A stretch of 64,000 nucleotides of DNA, from the NCBI RefSeq assembly GCF_042648365.1, contig NZ_JBHRXI010000017.1, positions 124,001 through 188,000 of the forward strand, written 5' to 3'. This document shows, piece by piece, positions 32,886-41,420 of the stretch. A model generated the notes under the pieces. It was not told where the DNA came from. It saw only the letters and a list, made by a program, of their open reading frames with translations, and searched no databases. How positions within the stretch are numbered: position 1 is the first letter of the stretch; each line of letters starts with the position of its first letter. This stretch comes from Lutimaribacter_A marinistellae (GTDB lineage Bacteria; Pseudomonadota; Alphaproteobacteria; Rhodobacterales; Rhodobacteraceae). A program made the position numbers and the translations under genes.

Positions 32886-35222
32886 TCAGCCTGCTGCACG
32901 TTCGTCTGGGCGGAAGCCGATCCGGCCGGAAGCAGCGAAGCGGCCGCCACCGGTCTTTTCGATCTTTCCCTCGCGCAGAAGCTGTCCGAAGGACCGCAGC
33001 CCGTCTTCGCGATTGAACTCGGTGTCGCTTGCGCCGCGCACCTTGTTCATCAGCTGCGGGCGGGAGAACTGCTCCTGACCCTCGACGAAGGCGAGGTAGG
33101 CGGCGGCGGCCTCGAGCAGGTCGGCCAGCGACGTCGCGCCATGTTCCTCGGCATAGGCGGCAAAACCGCCTTCCTTGCCCGTTTCAGGCTGCGGCTCGGC
33201 TACCGCGGCCACGCGACGGGGGCGGATCGGACCGCGCGAGCCGGCGGGCTCCGGTGCCGCGGCGGGGGTGTCGACGCGCTGTTCTGCCACCAGCTTGAGC
33301 GGGGCGGGCCGGTCGCCGGGGCGCGCGCGTTCGCTGCGGCCCGAGGCAACGGGACGGCGCGGGCGCACGGCCTCGGCAAGGTCCTCGCGGTAGGGGTCAT
33401 CATCGGTGTGGATGCCGACGGTTCCCCCGGCCTGGCGTTCCGCCTGGGCGGCCGCGACGGCGCCGCGCAGTTGCGAATAGGTTTCGCGGTTCGACGAGGT
33501 CGAAGGATCGTCGAGCTTGAGGTCGGCGGCCTGCATCAACCGGGCCAGGTCGTCGCCGTTGTTTTCCTCGGCGGGCAGGGGGGGCAGAGTGGCTGTGTCG
33601 TCCTGCTCATCCTCTTCGGCCTGTTCCGCCTGCACCTTTTCCTCGGCTTCTGCGACTTCGCCATGTCCGCGCAGTTCGGCCTCGACTTCGGCCAGTTCGC
33701 GCATCAGGTCTTCTTCGTCCTCTGGCGAGAGCGAGCCGGCCGGGGCGGGAGCGGTCTCTTCCTCGACCTCTTCCATGTCGCCGGCGGCGATGGCGGCGGC
33801 GATGTCGCGTTGCTTTACCTTGATCACGCGTGCGACGCGCTTTTCCTCCGGGGCGGGGTCGAGCGTATCCTCGAGGATGTTCTTGAGGTCGTCGTCACTG
33901 TCGTCCTCGGTCTCGTCGCTGTCGTCGAGATCGGTGAAGATCGCGTCTTCGATTTCGGGTTCCGCAGGCGTTTCGATAGCGGCGGCACCGGCGAGAATGT
34001 CCTGCGCGTGCTCGTCCTCGGCAAAGTCGTCTTCGGCGAGCCGTTCCTGGCGCGAGACCACGGCGCGGATGCGCTGCAGCTTTGCCGCGATGCTGTCGGC
34101 GGCCGGAACGATCTCTTCCTCTTCGTCTTCTTCGGTAGCGTCATGCAGTTCGGCGACGAGAGGCTCATCGTCTTCCGAGGTTTCCGCATCGGCAAGGCGC
34201 GCGCTGATGGCGTCAAGCGCGGCCTCTTCCTCGGCCGCGTCACGCAGACCGAACAGGGCGTCGTCGGCATCTTCTACGTCGAGCGTGGCCAGTGCGGCTT
34301 CGGGTTCTTCCGCTTCGGCCTCTTCTTCCTTGGACAGCTCGGCATTGGACTCTTCGGCCTCGGAGAGCTCGGCCACGGGCTCTTCGGCGTCATCCTCGGC
34401 GGCAGTTACGTCGGTTTCGGACATCTCGGGCGCTTCGTCGAGTTCGACTTCGGCCAGAGCGTCGGTCAGCTCGGCCTCGTCATGCGCCTCGATCGCGGTT
34501 TCGAACAGCGCCTCTTCCTCGTCCTGCGGGTCTTCGGCGGCTGCGATGGTTTCAGCGGGATCGGTGGTGTCTTCCTCGGTCTCGTCAATCGCCGCGTCCA
34601 ACTCGGCCGCTTCGGCGACGGTCTCTTCCTCGACCGTGACGTCTTCTTCGGCCTCGGCAGTCTCGACCTCGATGATCGCGGCCTCCAGCGTCGTCTCCTC
34701 GGCGGTGACATGTCCCATGTCAGGGGCGTCGGCCTCGGCCTCTGCTTCAAGACCTTCGGCGATCTCGTCAACTTCGGCTGTCACATCCTGGGCGGGGACC
34801 TCTTCCTCGGGCGTTTCCTCGGCCAGGGCGGCAAGGTCTTCCTGCTCGGGCGTCGCGGGCTGCGCTTCGGCCTGCTGTTCCTCGGGCTGTTTTTCCGGGG
34901 CGGCCTCTTGCACGGGCGGTTCGGGGGCCGGGGTGCTCGCGCCCGTGGTGACCGGGGCGGCGAGCGGTTCGGCGGCGCGCAGCACGATGCCTGCGCCGTC
35001 GCGGCGGGCCTCGACCTGGCGCGCGATCTCGCGTTCGGCGATGCGGGCGAGCATCTCGGCGTCCGGCTGCGGGGGTTCCGCGCCGAAATAGCGGTCATCG
35101 GCAGCGAGGTCGCGGAAATACTCGGCGATTGCCTTCATCGTGTCGAAAGAGTCGTCGAACCCTTCGAGCGTGCAGGAAAACGTGCCGTAGGAGACCGTCA
35201 GGACCTTGTTGTTCTGTACCAT
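32886..35222 (-). CDS. Large, highly acidic uncharacterised protein (778 aa)
   Basis: Three parts are visible. Residues 1-70 are an ordered N-terminal module (VLTVSYGTFSCTLEGFDDSF..IAEYFRDLA). Residues about 115-560 are an Ala/Glu/Asp/Ser-rich, low-complexity stretch that looks disordered, with repeated EE/AE patterns. The last 90 residues form a second ordered module (ATSLADLLEAAAAYLAFVEG, RPQLMNKVRG, GLRSFGQLLREGKIEK). There is no signal peptide or membrane helix. I do not recognise a named family. It is a monocistronic reverse gene. The ATG at 35222 fits the conserved-looking start MVQNNKVLTVSYG; an upstream start at 35279 is less likely. Confidence 0.75.
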   Translation of the reverse strand: MVQNNKVLTVSYGTFSCTLEGFDDSFDTMKAIAEYFRDLAADDRYFGAEPPQPDAEMLARIAEREIARQVEARRDGAGIVLRAAEPLAAPVTTGASTPAPEPPVQEAAPEKQPEEQQAEAQPATPEQEDLAALAEETPEEEVPAQDVTAEVDEIAEGLEAEAEADAPDMGHVTAEETTLEAAIIEVETAEAEEDVTVEEETVAEAAELDAAIDETEEDTTDPAETIAAAEDPQDEEEALFETAIEAHDEAELTDALAEVELDEAPEMSETDVTAAEDDAEEPVAELSEAEESNAELSKEEEAEAEEPEAALATLDVEDADDALFGLRDAAEEEAALDAISARLADAETSEDDEPLVAELHDATEEDEEEEIVPAADSIAAKLQRIRAVVSRQERLAEDDFAEDEHAQDILAGAAAIETPAEPEIEDAIFTDLDDSDETEDDSDDDLKNILEDTLDPAPEEKRVARVIKVKQRDIAAAIAAGDMEEVEEETAPAPAGSLSPEDEEDLMRELAEVEAELRGHGEVAEAEEKVQAEQAEEDEQDDTATLPPLPAEENNGDDLARLMQAADLKLDDPSTSSNRETYSQLRGAVAAAQAERQAGGTVGIHTDDDPYREDLAEAVRPRRPVASGRSERARPGDRPAPLKLVAEQRVDTPAAAPEPAGSRGPIRPRRVAAVAEPQPETGKEGGFAAYAEEHGATSLADLLEAAAAYLAFVEGQEQFSRPQLMNKVRGASDTEFNREDGLRSFGQLLREGKIEKTGGGRFAASGRIGFRPDERAAG

Positions 35223-35361
35223 GGGATGCTCGTCCTCTACATACTTGTGCCTTGAGCTATACCATCCCCCGAGCGTCAATTTCGGCCCGAATCTATGATT
35301 AACAGCGTATCATTTCATGGCGACAATGTGTTCCGTTTCCCGGACAGGGTGTAATCGGCGC

Positions 35362-36054
35362 ATGAAGCCCCCGATTGTTCACAGTTCGTCGCCAGTCACC
35401 TTGGTCGGAGGGGGCGAACTGGCCCATGACGACCTTGCACTGGCCTTGAGCCACGCCGCAACGCTTGTTGCCGCAGACAGCGGCGCACAGGCCGCGCTGG
35501 CGGCGGGGCATGTGCCGCATGCGGTGATCGGGGATTTTGACAGCCTGTCGGCCGATGCGCGCGCGCAGATCCCGCAAGCACGGCTGCACGAGATTTCGGA
35601 ACAGGACAGCACGGATTTTGACAAGGTGTTGCGCCATGTGGCGGCACCGCTTTGCCTGGGGGTGGGGTTTCTTGGCGCGCGGCTGGATCACCAGCTGGCG
35701 GTGATGAACACGCTGGTGCGCCGGGCCGAACGGCCCTGCGTTCTGATCGGGGCGCATGAGGTCGTGTTCCATGCGCCGCCCGAGATCGCGCTGGACCTCG
35801 GACCGGAGGATGTCGTGTCGCTGTTTCCGTTGGCGCGGGTCACGGGGCGGTCCGAGGGGCTGGAATGGCCGATCGAGGGGCTCGTGATGGAGCCGCATGG
35901 CCGGATCGGCACCTCGAACCGGGCGCGTGGGCCGCTACGGCTGGAGGTGGATGCGCCGGGGTTGCTGGTAATGGTGCCGCGCCGGGCGCTGGCGTCGGTC
36001 ACGCGGGCGTTCCTCGTGCCAGGGCACGCGCGGTGGCCCGCTCGCGCAGGATGA
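35362..36054 (+). CDS. Thiamine pyrophosphokinase
   Basis: A 230-aa protein with the thiamine pyrophosphokinase motifs VAADSGAQAAL, IGDFDSL and EQDSTDFDK in the catalytic domain, then GFLGARLDHQLAVMN and the C-terminal thiamine-binding beta domain ending with SNRARG. It converts thiamine to thiamine diphosphate with ATP. Its 3' end overlaps the convergent EamA gene by 56 bases. The ATG at 35362 is preferred. Confidence 0.87.
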   Translation: MKPPIVHSSSPVTLVGGGELAHDDLALALSHAATLVAADSGAQAALAAGHVPHAVIGDFDSLSADARAQIPQARLHEISEQDSTDFDKVLRHVAAPLCLGVGFLGARLDHQLAVMNTLVRRAERPCVLIGAHEVVFHAPPEIALDLGPEDVVSLFPLARVTGRSEGLEWPIEGLVMEPHGRIGTSNRARGPLRLEVDAPGLLVMVPRRALASVTRAFLVPGHARWPARAG

Positions 36055-36925
36055 TGTAGAGGCCCGAGGTCACGGTGATGCAGATGCCGAGGGCCGCCAT
36101 CCCGTTGGGCAGGTCGCGGAACACGAGCCAGCCGATGACCGTGGCAAAGGGAATCTCGAGGTATTGCATGGGGGCAAGCGTGGCCGAAGGTGCGTAGCGC
36201 AGCGACCATGTCATCAGCAGGTGGGCAAGGGTTCCCAGCAGGCCGATGGCCAGAAGCAGCCAGATCAGCGCGGGGTCGGGCAGGGCAAAAGCCAGGTCGG
36301 GGATGCCGACCGCATCGCCGATCAGCAGGAGTGGCAGCAGGAACACCGTGGCCATCACGCCCGACACGGCCTGAAGCGCAACCGGGTCGGTATCCTTGGC
36401 CAGTTGTCGCGTGACCAGCATGAAGAGGGCAAAGACGACCGCGACGACCAGCGGCCAGAGCGCGGGCAGTCCGACCTCGGCAAAGCTGGGCTGAATCACC
36501 AGCAAGGTGCCGATGAAGCCGACGACGCAGGCTGCGAGGCGGCGATAGCCGACCTCTTCGCCGAGGACGTATTTGCCGAGCAGCAGCATGATGAAGGGCA
36601 TGACGAAGGCAATCGCGATGGCATCGGCCAAGGGCAGGTAGCGAAGCGCGGTGAACATCGCGCCGATACCGATGATGTGCAGCCCCGTGCGGATCGCCGT
36701 CAGGCGCAACAGGCGGCCGCGGATTTGCCACGGCCTGCGCGTCGCGATCACCAGGGGCACCAGCACAGCGGCCTGCACGGCAAATCGCACGAGCAGCAGC
36801 TGGCCGGTCGGCATGACCTCTCCCAGCAGCTTGGCGATGGCGTCGCCCATGGGGGCAAGCATGCAGAAGCCCAGCATCAGAAGGATGCCGAGAACGGGTT
36901 TGTCCTGGGTGGTGTTAGCGCGCAT
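35999..36925 (-). CDS. EamA/DMT-family membrane transporter
   Basis: A 308-aa protein with ten predicted membrane helices arranged as two EamA repeats (FTALRYLPLADAIAIAFVMPF in the first and WSLRYAPSATLAPMQYLEIPFA in the second). Drug/metabolite transporters of this kind export amino acids or other metabolites; the substrate is unknown. The 3' end overlaps the thiamine pyrophosphokinase gene. L-serine dehydratase lies 41 bases upstream on the same strand, so they may share a transcript. Confidence 0.85.
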   Translation of the reverse strand: MRANTTQDKPVLGILLMLGFCMLAPMGDAIAKLLGEVMPTGQLLLVRFAVQAAVLVPLVIATRRPWQIRGRLLRLTAIRTGLHIIGIGAMFTALRYLPLADAIAIAFVMPFIMLLLGKYVLGEEVGYRRLAACVVGFIGTLLVIQPSFAEVGLPALWPLVVAVVFALFMLVTRQLAKDTDPVALQAVSGVMATVFLLPLLLIGDAVGIPDLAFALPDPALIWLLLAIGLLGTLAHLLMTWSLRYAPSATLAPMQYLEIPFATVIGWLVFRDLPNGMAALGICITVTSGLYIILRERATARALARGTPA

Positions 36926-36966
36926 GGCGCGACGTTAGGGGCGGTGCAGTGGAAAGGAAAGCGCGA

Positions 36967-38340
36967 TCAGCAGTTTGGCACGTTGACCGCCAGACCACCC
37001 AGTGAGGTCTCTTTGTATTTCTCGTGCATGTCGGCCCCGGTTTGTCGCATCGTCTCGATCGCGGCATCCAGCGGCACGAAATGCTGGCCGTCCCCACGCA
37101 GCGCGAGCGAGGCCGCGCTGACCGCCTTGATCGCACCCAGCCCATTGCGTTCGATGCAGGGCACCTGCACCAGCCCCTTGACCGGGTCGCAGGTCATGCC
37201 GAGGTGATGCTCCAGCGCGATCTCGGCGGCGTTCTCGATCTGCTCGGGCGTGCCGCCCATCACAGCGCAGAGGCCGGCGGCCGCCATTGCGCTGGCGCTG
37301 CCGACCTCGGCCTGGCAACCGGCCTCGGCCCCAGAGATGGAGGCGTTGAATTTCACCAGCCCGCCGATGGCGGCGGCAGTCAGCAGGAACTCCTCGATCC
37401 GTTTCTCGGAAGCGCCCGGAACGTGGTCGAGGTAATAGCGCAGCACGGCGGGAAGCACGCCGGCGGCACCGTTGGTGGGGGCGGTGACGACCTGGCCGCC
37501 GGCGGCGTTCTCCTCGTTCACCGCCATGGCGTAGACGCTCATCCAGTCGTTGATCGTGTGCGGGGCCTGCAGGTTCATCCCGCGTTCGGCCTGAAGGGCA
37601 TCGTGGATCTTCTTGGCGCGCCGCCGCACCTTGAGCCCGCCGGGCAGGATGCCGTCAGTGGCTAGGCCACGCTCGATGCAGTCGTTCATCACCTGCCAGA
37701 GCCGGGCCGTTCCCTTGGCCAGGCTTTCGGGGCATCCGCGCGAAATCTCGTTGGCGCGTTTCATCTCGGCGATGGTCTTGCCGCTGCGGGCCGCCATCTC
37801 GAGCATCTCGGCGGCGGACTTGAACGGGAAGGGGACGGGATCGCCTTCGTCCGTGTCCTTGCCCTGCGCCAACTCCTCCTCGGTCAGGACAAAGCCGCCG
37901 CCGACCGAATAGTAAACCTGACGCAGGATGACATCGCCCTGCGCATCGGTGGCCATCAGGGTCATGCCGTTGGCATGGCCCGGAAGAGGGCGGTCGTAGT
38001 CGAAAACCAGATCGCCATTGGGGTCGAATTGCAGGGGAGGCAGGCCATCAGGGTGGACAGTATGCGTGTTCGCGATCTGCGCGAGGGTCGTCTCGGCCTT
38101 TTCCGCATCGTAATCCTGCGGGGCGAAGCCCGCGAGGCCGAGAATGGTGGCGCGGTCGGTTGCGTGACCAACGCCCGTGAAGGCAAGCGAGCCATGCAGC
38201 GAGGCGCGCAACCCGGCAAAATCGAAAGGTGAGGTGCGCATGAGGTCGAGGAAGCGGCCCGCGGCCACCATCGGCCCCATCGTGTGGGAGGAGGAGGGGC
38301 CGATGCCCACTTTGAACATGTCGAAAACGGAGAGGAACAT
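36967..38340 (-). CDS. sdaA: L-serine dehydratase, iron-sulfur type (single chain)
   Basis: A 457-aa single-chain enzyme with the beta-domain start MFLSVFDMFKVGIGPSSSHT and the alpha domain with Cys residues for the 4Fe-4S cluster (GAEAGCQAEVGSA and LGMTCDPVKGLVQVPC). It converts L-serine to pyruvate and ammonia. The GST gene upstream ends one base into its ATG (TGATG), so the two are coupled. The length matches the gammaproteobacterial SdaA/SdaB type. Confidence 0.93.
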   Translation of the reverse strand: MFLSVFDMFKVGIGPSSSHTMGPMVAAGRFLDLMRTSPFDFAGLRASLHGSLAFTGVGHATDRATILGLAGFAPQDYDAEKAETTLAQIANTHTVHPDGLPPLQFDPNGDLVFDYDRPLPGHANGMTLMATDAQGDVILRQVYYSVGGGFVLTEEELAQGKDTDEGDPVPFPFKSAAEMLEMAARSGKTIAEMKRANEISRGCPESLAKGTARLWQVMNDCIERGLATDGILPGGLKVRRRAKKIHDALQAERGMNLQAPHTINDWMSVYAMAVNEENAAGGQVVTAPTNGAAGVLPAVLRYYLDHVPGASEKRIEEFLLTAAAIGGLVKFNASISGAEAGCQAEVGSASAMAAAGLCAVMGGTPEQIENAAEIALEHHLGMTCDPVKGLVQVPCIERNGLGAIKAVSAASLALRGDGQHFVPLDAAIETMRQTGADMHEKYKETSLGGLAVNVPNC

Positions 38341-39053
38341 CAGGTGGCGGAGCCTTCGGGCGGGGTTGCGTAGGTCGGTGCGGTGAATGGCGTGGCGCCG
38401 AGCCCTTCGGCAGCGATGGCGGCACGGGCCGAGGGCCGCGTTTCCATCGCGGAGGCCACGCGATGCAGCCATGGCGTGTCGGAGAGCGAGAACCAGCTGA
38501 GGTCGGTGCCGCGCGGATAGAGTGCCATCCAGCGCAACAGGCAGGCCAGGTAGCAGGTCAACACCGAGGGGCGGTCGGGCGAAAGCCACGCGGGGTTCGC
38601 CTTGGCCGCCATGTCGAGCAGGCCGAGATGGCCGCGCAGCCGCGTGCGGATGCCGTCGCGCAATGCCTCGGCATCGAGGCCGGGGGCGTATTTCTCGGGA
38701 TAGAAGAGGAGGCGCATCTCGGTATGGACAGTGTTGGCGGTAAAGAACAGCCACTTGAGGAAATCGCCGCGGTCAGTTGCATCCGGGGCGGGGGCCATCG
38801 GTATGCGGGCCGCGGCGCGGCGGTCGGCCAGCCACAGCAGGATGGCACCGGTTTCGAAAACCGGGCCATGTGGGGTTTCTAGAACCGGGATCAGCCCGGC
38901 GGGGTTCAGCGCGCGATAGGCAGGTGTATCCTGTGCGCGGGCGGCACGGTCGACCAGCACCGCCTTGTAGGGCACGCCCATCTCCTCCAGCGCGAGGCGG
39001 ATGATGAGCGAGGCGTTGTCGGGCGCGTAGTGGAGGCGAAGCATATCGGTCAT
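38340..39053 (-). CDS. Glutathione S-transferase family protein
   Basis: A 237-aa protein with an N-terminal thioredoxin-like GST domain (LHYAPDNASLIIRLALEEMG, NPAGLIPVLETP, then ETGAILLWLAD) and a helical C-terminal domain. The Ser of NAS near the start is a plausible catalytic residue. Substrate unknown. It overlaps the L-serine dehydratase start by one base and is probably co-translated. Confidence 0.85.
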   Translation of the reverse strand: MTDMLRLHYAPDNASLIIRLALEEMGVPYKAVLVDRAARAQDTPAYRALNPAGLIPVLETPHGPVFETGAILLWLADRRAAARIPMAPAPDATDRGDFLKWLFFTANTVHTEMRLLFYPEKYAPGLDAEALRDGIRTRLRGHLGLLDMAAKANPAWLSPDRPSVLTCYLACLLRWMALYPRGTDLSWFSLSDTPWLHRVASAMETRPSARAAIAAEGLGATPFTAPTYATPPEGSAT

Positions 39054-39151
39054 GCGCAGAGGCTTAGTGCGAATCCGGCGAAGGGGTTGGGCGGAATACG
39101 ACTTTTCCTACCGGAAACCCGCCTGTTTGTCGCCCGCGTCCGGCCGGGTCT

Positions 39152-39928
39152 TCAGGGTCTGCGCGCAACGCAGACGTAGTGGGTCAGGCTGAAAAAGAAA
39201 CGCCCGTCGCGGTCGAGCCGGGTTTGTTCATCGGCCCAGCCGTCGGCCTCGTCCCTCGCCATTTCGTCGTTCGACACGGCATAGGCGTGCATCAGGCGGA
39301 TCAGCATCATCGGCATACCGTCAGGGGCAAGGTGGTGGGCGGTCATGCAATGGGGGACAAGATCCTCGACCACGAAACCGGCATCGGCCAGTTCGGCAGG
39401 CAGCAGCGCGGGAATGCGCGGTTCGGCGACGTGCCCCTCCCATATGTCCATCATGCGGCGCATGCGGGTCGGGCTGTCGCTATGCCACGCGAAGGTGTCG
39501 AAATGCATGTCGGCGATGACAAGACGCCCGCCCGACCGCAGGGTCCGGTGCAACTCGGCCAGCGAGGGTTCGCGCGGCGCGATATACTCGAAGACCTGCA
39601 CCGACACCGCCTTGTCAAAGCTTTGGTCGCTGGCAGGGATGGCGTCGGCATGGCCCTCGGTCAGGGTGACGTTTTCGCGGTCCTGGCACCGCGACCGCGC
39701 CGCGCTGCACATGTCCGCGCTGGGGTCGAGCCCGGTGACATGGCCGGCCGGCCCGACCGCGCGCGACAACTCCAGTGTCATCAGGCCGTTGCCGCAGCCA
39801 AGGTCGAGGATGTGATCGCCATTTTTGGGGGCGAGCGCGTCGAAACTGGCGCGCCGCCGCGCGGTCACGTCCGCCCCGTGATAGGCGTCTTCGAGGATGC
39901 GGGTCGTTGCCTCGTCGAATTGCAGCAT
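39152..39928 (-). CDS. Class I SAM-dependent methyltransferase
   Basis: A 258-aa methyltransferase: motif I ILDLGCGNG, the acidic residue in GLDPSADM, the AxAIPAxDxSFD region and SGGRLVIADMHFDTF. It is UbiE-like in layout, but no quinone genes are adjacent, so the acceptor is unknown. The ATG at 39928 (MLQFDEATT) is chosen. It is divergent from rpiA, with 131 bases between them. Confidence 0.85.
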   Translation of the reverse strand: MLQFDEATTRILEDAYHGADVTARRRASFDALAPKNGDHILDLGCGNGLMTLELSRAVGPAGHVTGLDPSADMCSAARSRCQDRENVTLTEGHADAIPASDQSFDKAVSVQVFEYIAPREPSLAELHRTLRSGGRLVIADMHFDTFAWHSDSPTRMRRMMDIWEGHVAEPRIPALLPAELADAGFVVEDLVPHCMTAHHLAPDGMPMMLIRLMHAYAVSNDEMARDEADGWADEQTRLDRDGRFFFSLTHYVCVARRP

Positions 39929-40059
39929 GATGCCTCTCGTTGGGGTTTGGTCCGACCACGATAGCATATCGGGGCGGATTCCGGGAATCTGCACCGGCCC
40001 CCTCGCGCGGGGGCGACATTCCCCCTATAAGGGCGCGGGATCTGCATTGGAGTGCTGCC

Positions 40060-40848
40060 ATGACCGGAGAATTGTCGCCGATCGACAAGGCCAAGTTCGT
40101 CGCCGCCAAACGCGCGGCCGATTTCGTCGAGGACGGGATGCGCGTGGGGCTGGGCACGGGATCCACCGCCGCCTGGCTGGTGCGGTGCCTGGGCGAGATG
40201 GTGCGCGAGGAGGGGCTGAAGTTCCGCGGGGTGCCGACCTCGACCCGCACCGCGGAGCTGGCCCGCGAGGTGGGGATCGAGGTGATTTCGCTCGACGAGG
40301 CGAAATGGCTGGACATCACCATCGATGGCGCCGACGAGTTCGACGGCGACCTGAACCTGATCAAGGGCGGCGGCGGTGCGCTGTTGCAGGAAAAGATCGT
40401 GGCGACAGCCTCGGACCAGATGGTCGTGATTGCCGACGTGGGCAAGGAGGTCGAGACGCTGGGAGCGTTCCCGCTTCCGGTGGAGGTGATCCCGTTTGGC
40501 TGGCAGACCACTCAGGCGCTGATCGAAGAGACGCTGATCTCGATGGATGTGCTGGGCCGCAACGCGACGCTGCGGATGAACGGGGATGCGCCGTTCATGA
40601 CGGATGAGGGGAACCACATCCTTGACCTGCATCTGCAACGGATCGGCAACCCGCGCCAGCTGGCGCTGGTGCTGAACCAGATGCCGGGCGTGGTCGAGAA
40701 CGGGCTGTTCATCGACATCTGCGACACGGTAGTGATCGGTTACGGCGACGGCCGGGTCGAGCTGCGCGACATCAACGAGGGCACGATCGAGCAGGACCGT
40801 CTGGATTTCGTCGAAAGCGACAACCTGTTCACGGATCTGGCCGACTGA
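40060..40848 (+). CDS. rpiA: Ribose-5-phosphate isomerase A
   Basis: A 262-aa protein with the RpiA motifs GLGTGSTAAW, TSTRT, DITIDGADEFD, LIKGGGGALLQEKI and the catalytic Glu/Asp/Lys residues in these segments. It interconverts ribose 5-phosphate and ribulose 5-phosphate in the pentose phosphate pathway. A small membrane protein and glutathione reductase follow on the same strand, the usual neighbourhood in this group. Confidence 0.95.
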   Translation: MTGELSPIDKAKFVAAKRAADFVEDGMRVGLGTGSTAAWLVRCLGEMVREEGLKFRGVPTSTRTAELAREVGIEVISLDEAKWLDITIDGADEFDGDLNLIKGGGGALLQEKIVATASDQMVVIADVGKEVETLGAFPLPVEVIPFGWQTTQALIEETLISMDVLGRNATLRMNGDAPFMTDEGNHILDLHLQRIGNPRQLALVLNQMPGVVENGLFIDICDTVVIGYGDGRVELRDINEGTIEQDRLDFVESDNLFTDLAD

Positions 40849-40856
40849 CGCGGGGA

Positions 40857-41384
40857 ATGGCAGATCGGCAGGAGTTTCGCGAGGGGAAGCAGCAGCATCG
40901 GCGCAGGCTTCTTGTCATGATGTTTGTCGTGCCGGTTACACTGTATTTCCTGTACTCTAAGGTGACAGAGGCACTCGGGGAGTCTTTGGTGATTACGGTT
41001 TTGAACACCGTGATCATGGCTCTAGTCTGCACTCCGGTGTATCTCGAGCTCCGACGCCTGCGCCACCCGGGCCGCCTGCTGGTCACTGTCGGGGACGCGG
41101 GGTTGGGGCTGCGCTTGCCGGATGAAAGCTTGCAGGTTTTTTCCTGGGACCGGGTCCGTAGTTTCGAATTGCCGTGGCATCCGGGACATCCGCCCGATGG
41201 CGCTTTCGTGAACGTCGATCACCCGCGGCGCGGGCGCATTAGTTACGGCCTGCCATTGAATTCTTTCGATCCGGGCGTAGGTCAGGCGCTCATCGAGGCG
41301 CTGCGGCGGCACTGGCCGGATCTGGACGAACCGTGGCAGGTGCAGCTTGCGCGCAGGAACGGTCTGGACAGCAGCGACGTGTAA
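40857..41384 (+). CDS. Uncharacterised membrane protein
   Basis: A 175-aa protein with two hydrophobic helices (LVMMFVVPVTLYFLYS, ITVLNTVIMALVCTPVYL) and a cytoplasmic C-terminal domain with a PH-like strand pattern (LLVTVGDAGLGLRLPDESLQVFSW, then RVRSFELP). I cannot name a family. It lies eight bases after rpiA and 36 before gor, and all three probably form one transcript. Confidence 0.6.
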   Translation: MADRQEFREGKQQHRRRLLVMMFVVPVTLYFLYSKVTEALGESLVITVLNTVIMALVCTPVYLELRRLRHPGRLLVTVGDAGLGLRLPDESLQVFSWDRVRSFELPWHPGHPPDGAFVNVDHPRRGRISYGLPLNSFDPGVGQALIEALRRHWPDLDEPWQVQLARRNGLDSSDV

Positions 41385-41420
41385 GGTACACCCGCGGCAG
41401 AACAGCAAGCGAGGCGGGAC

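Noticed and set aside
33141..35255. Long plus-strand open frame (about 700 codons) opposite the acidic protein, and a Ser-rich frame at 33517-35091
   Set aside because: Both are mirrors of the Glu/Ala-rich codons on the reverse strand. They have low-complexity translation, no motifs and no ribosome site.
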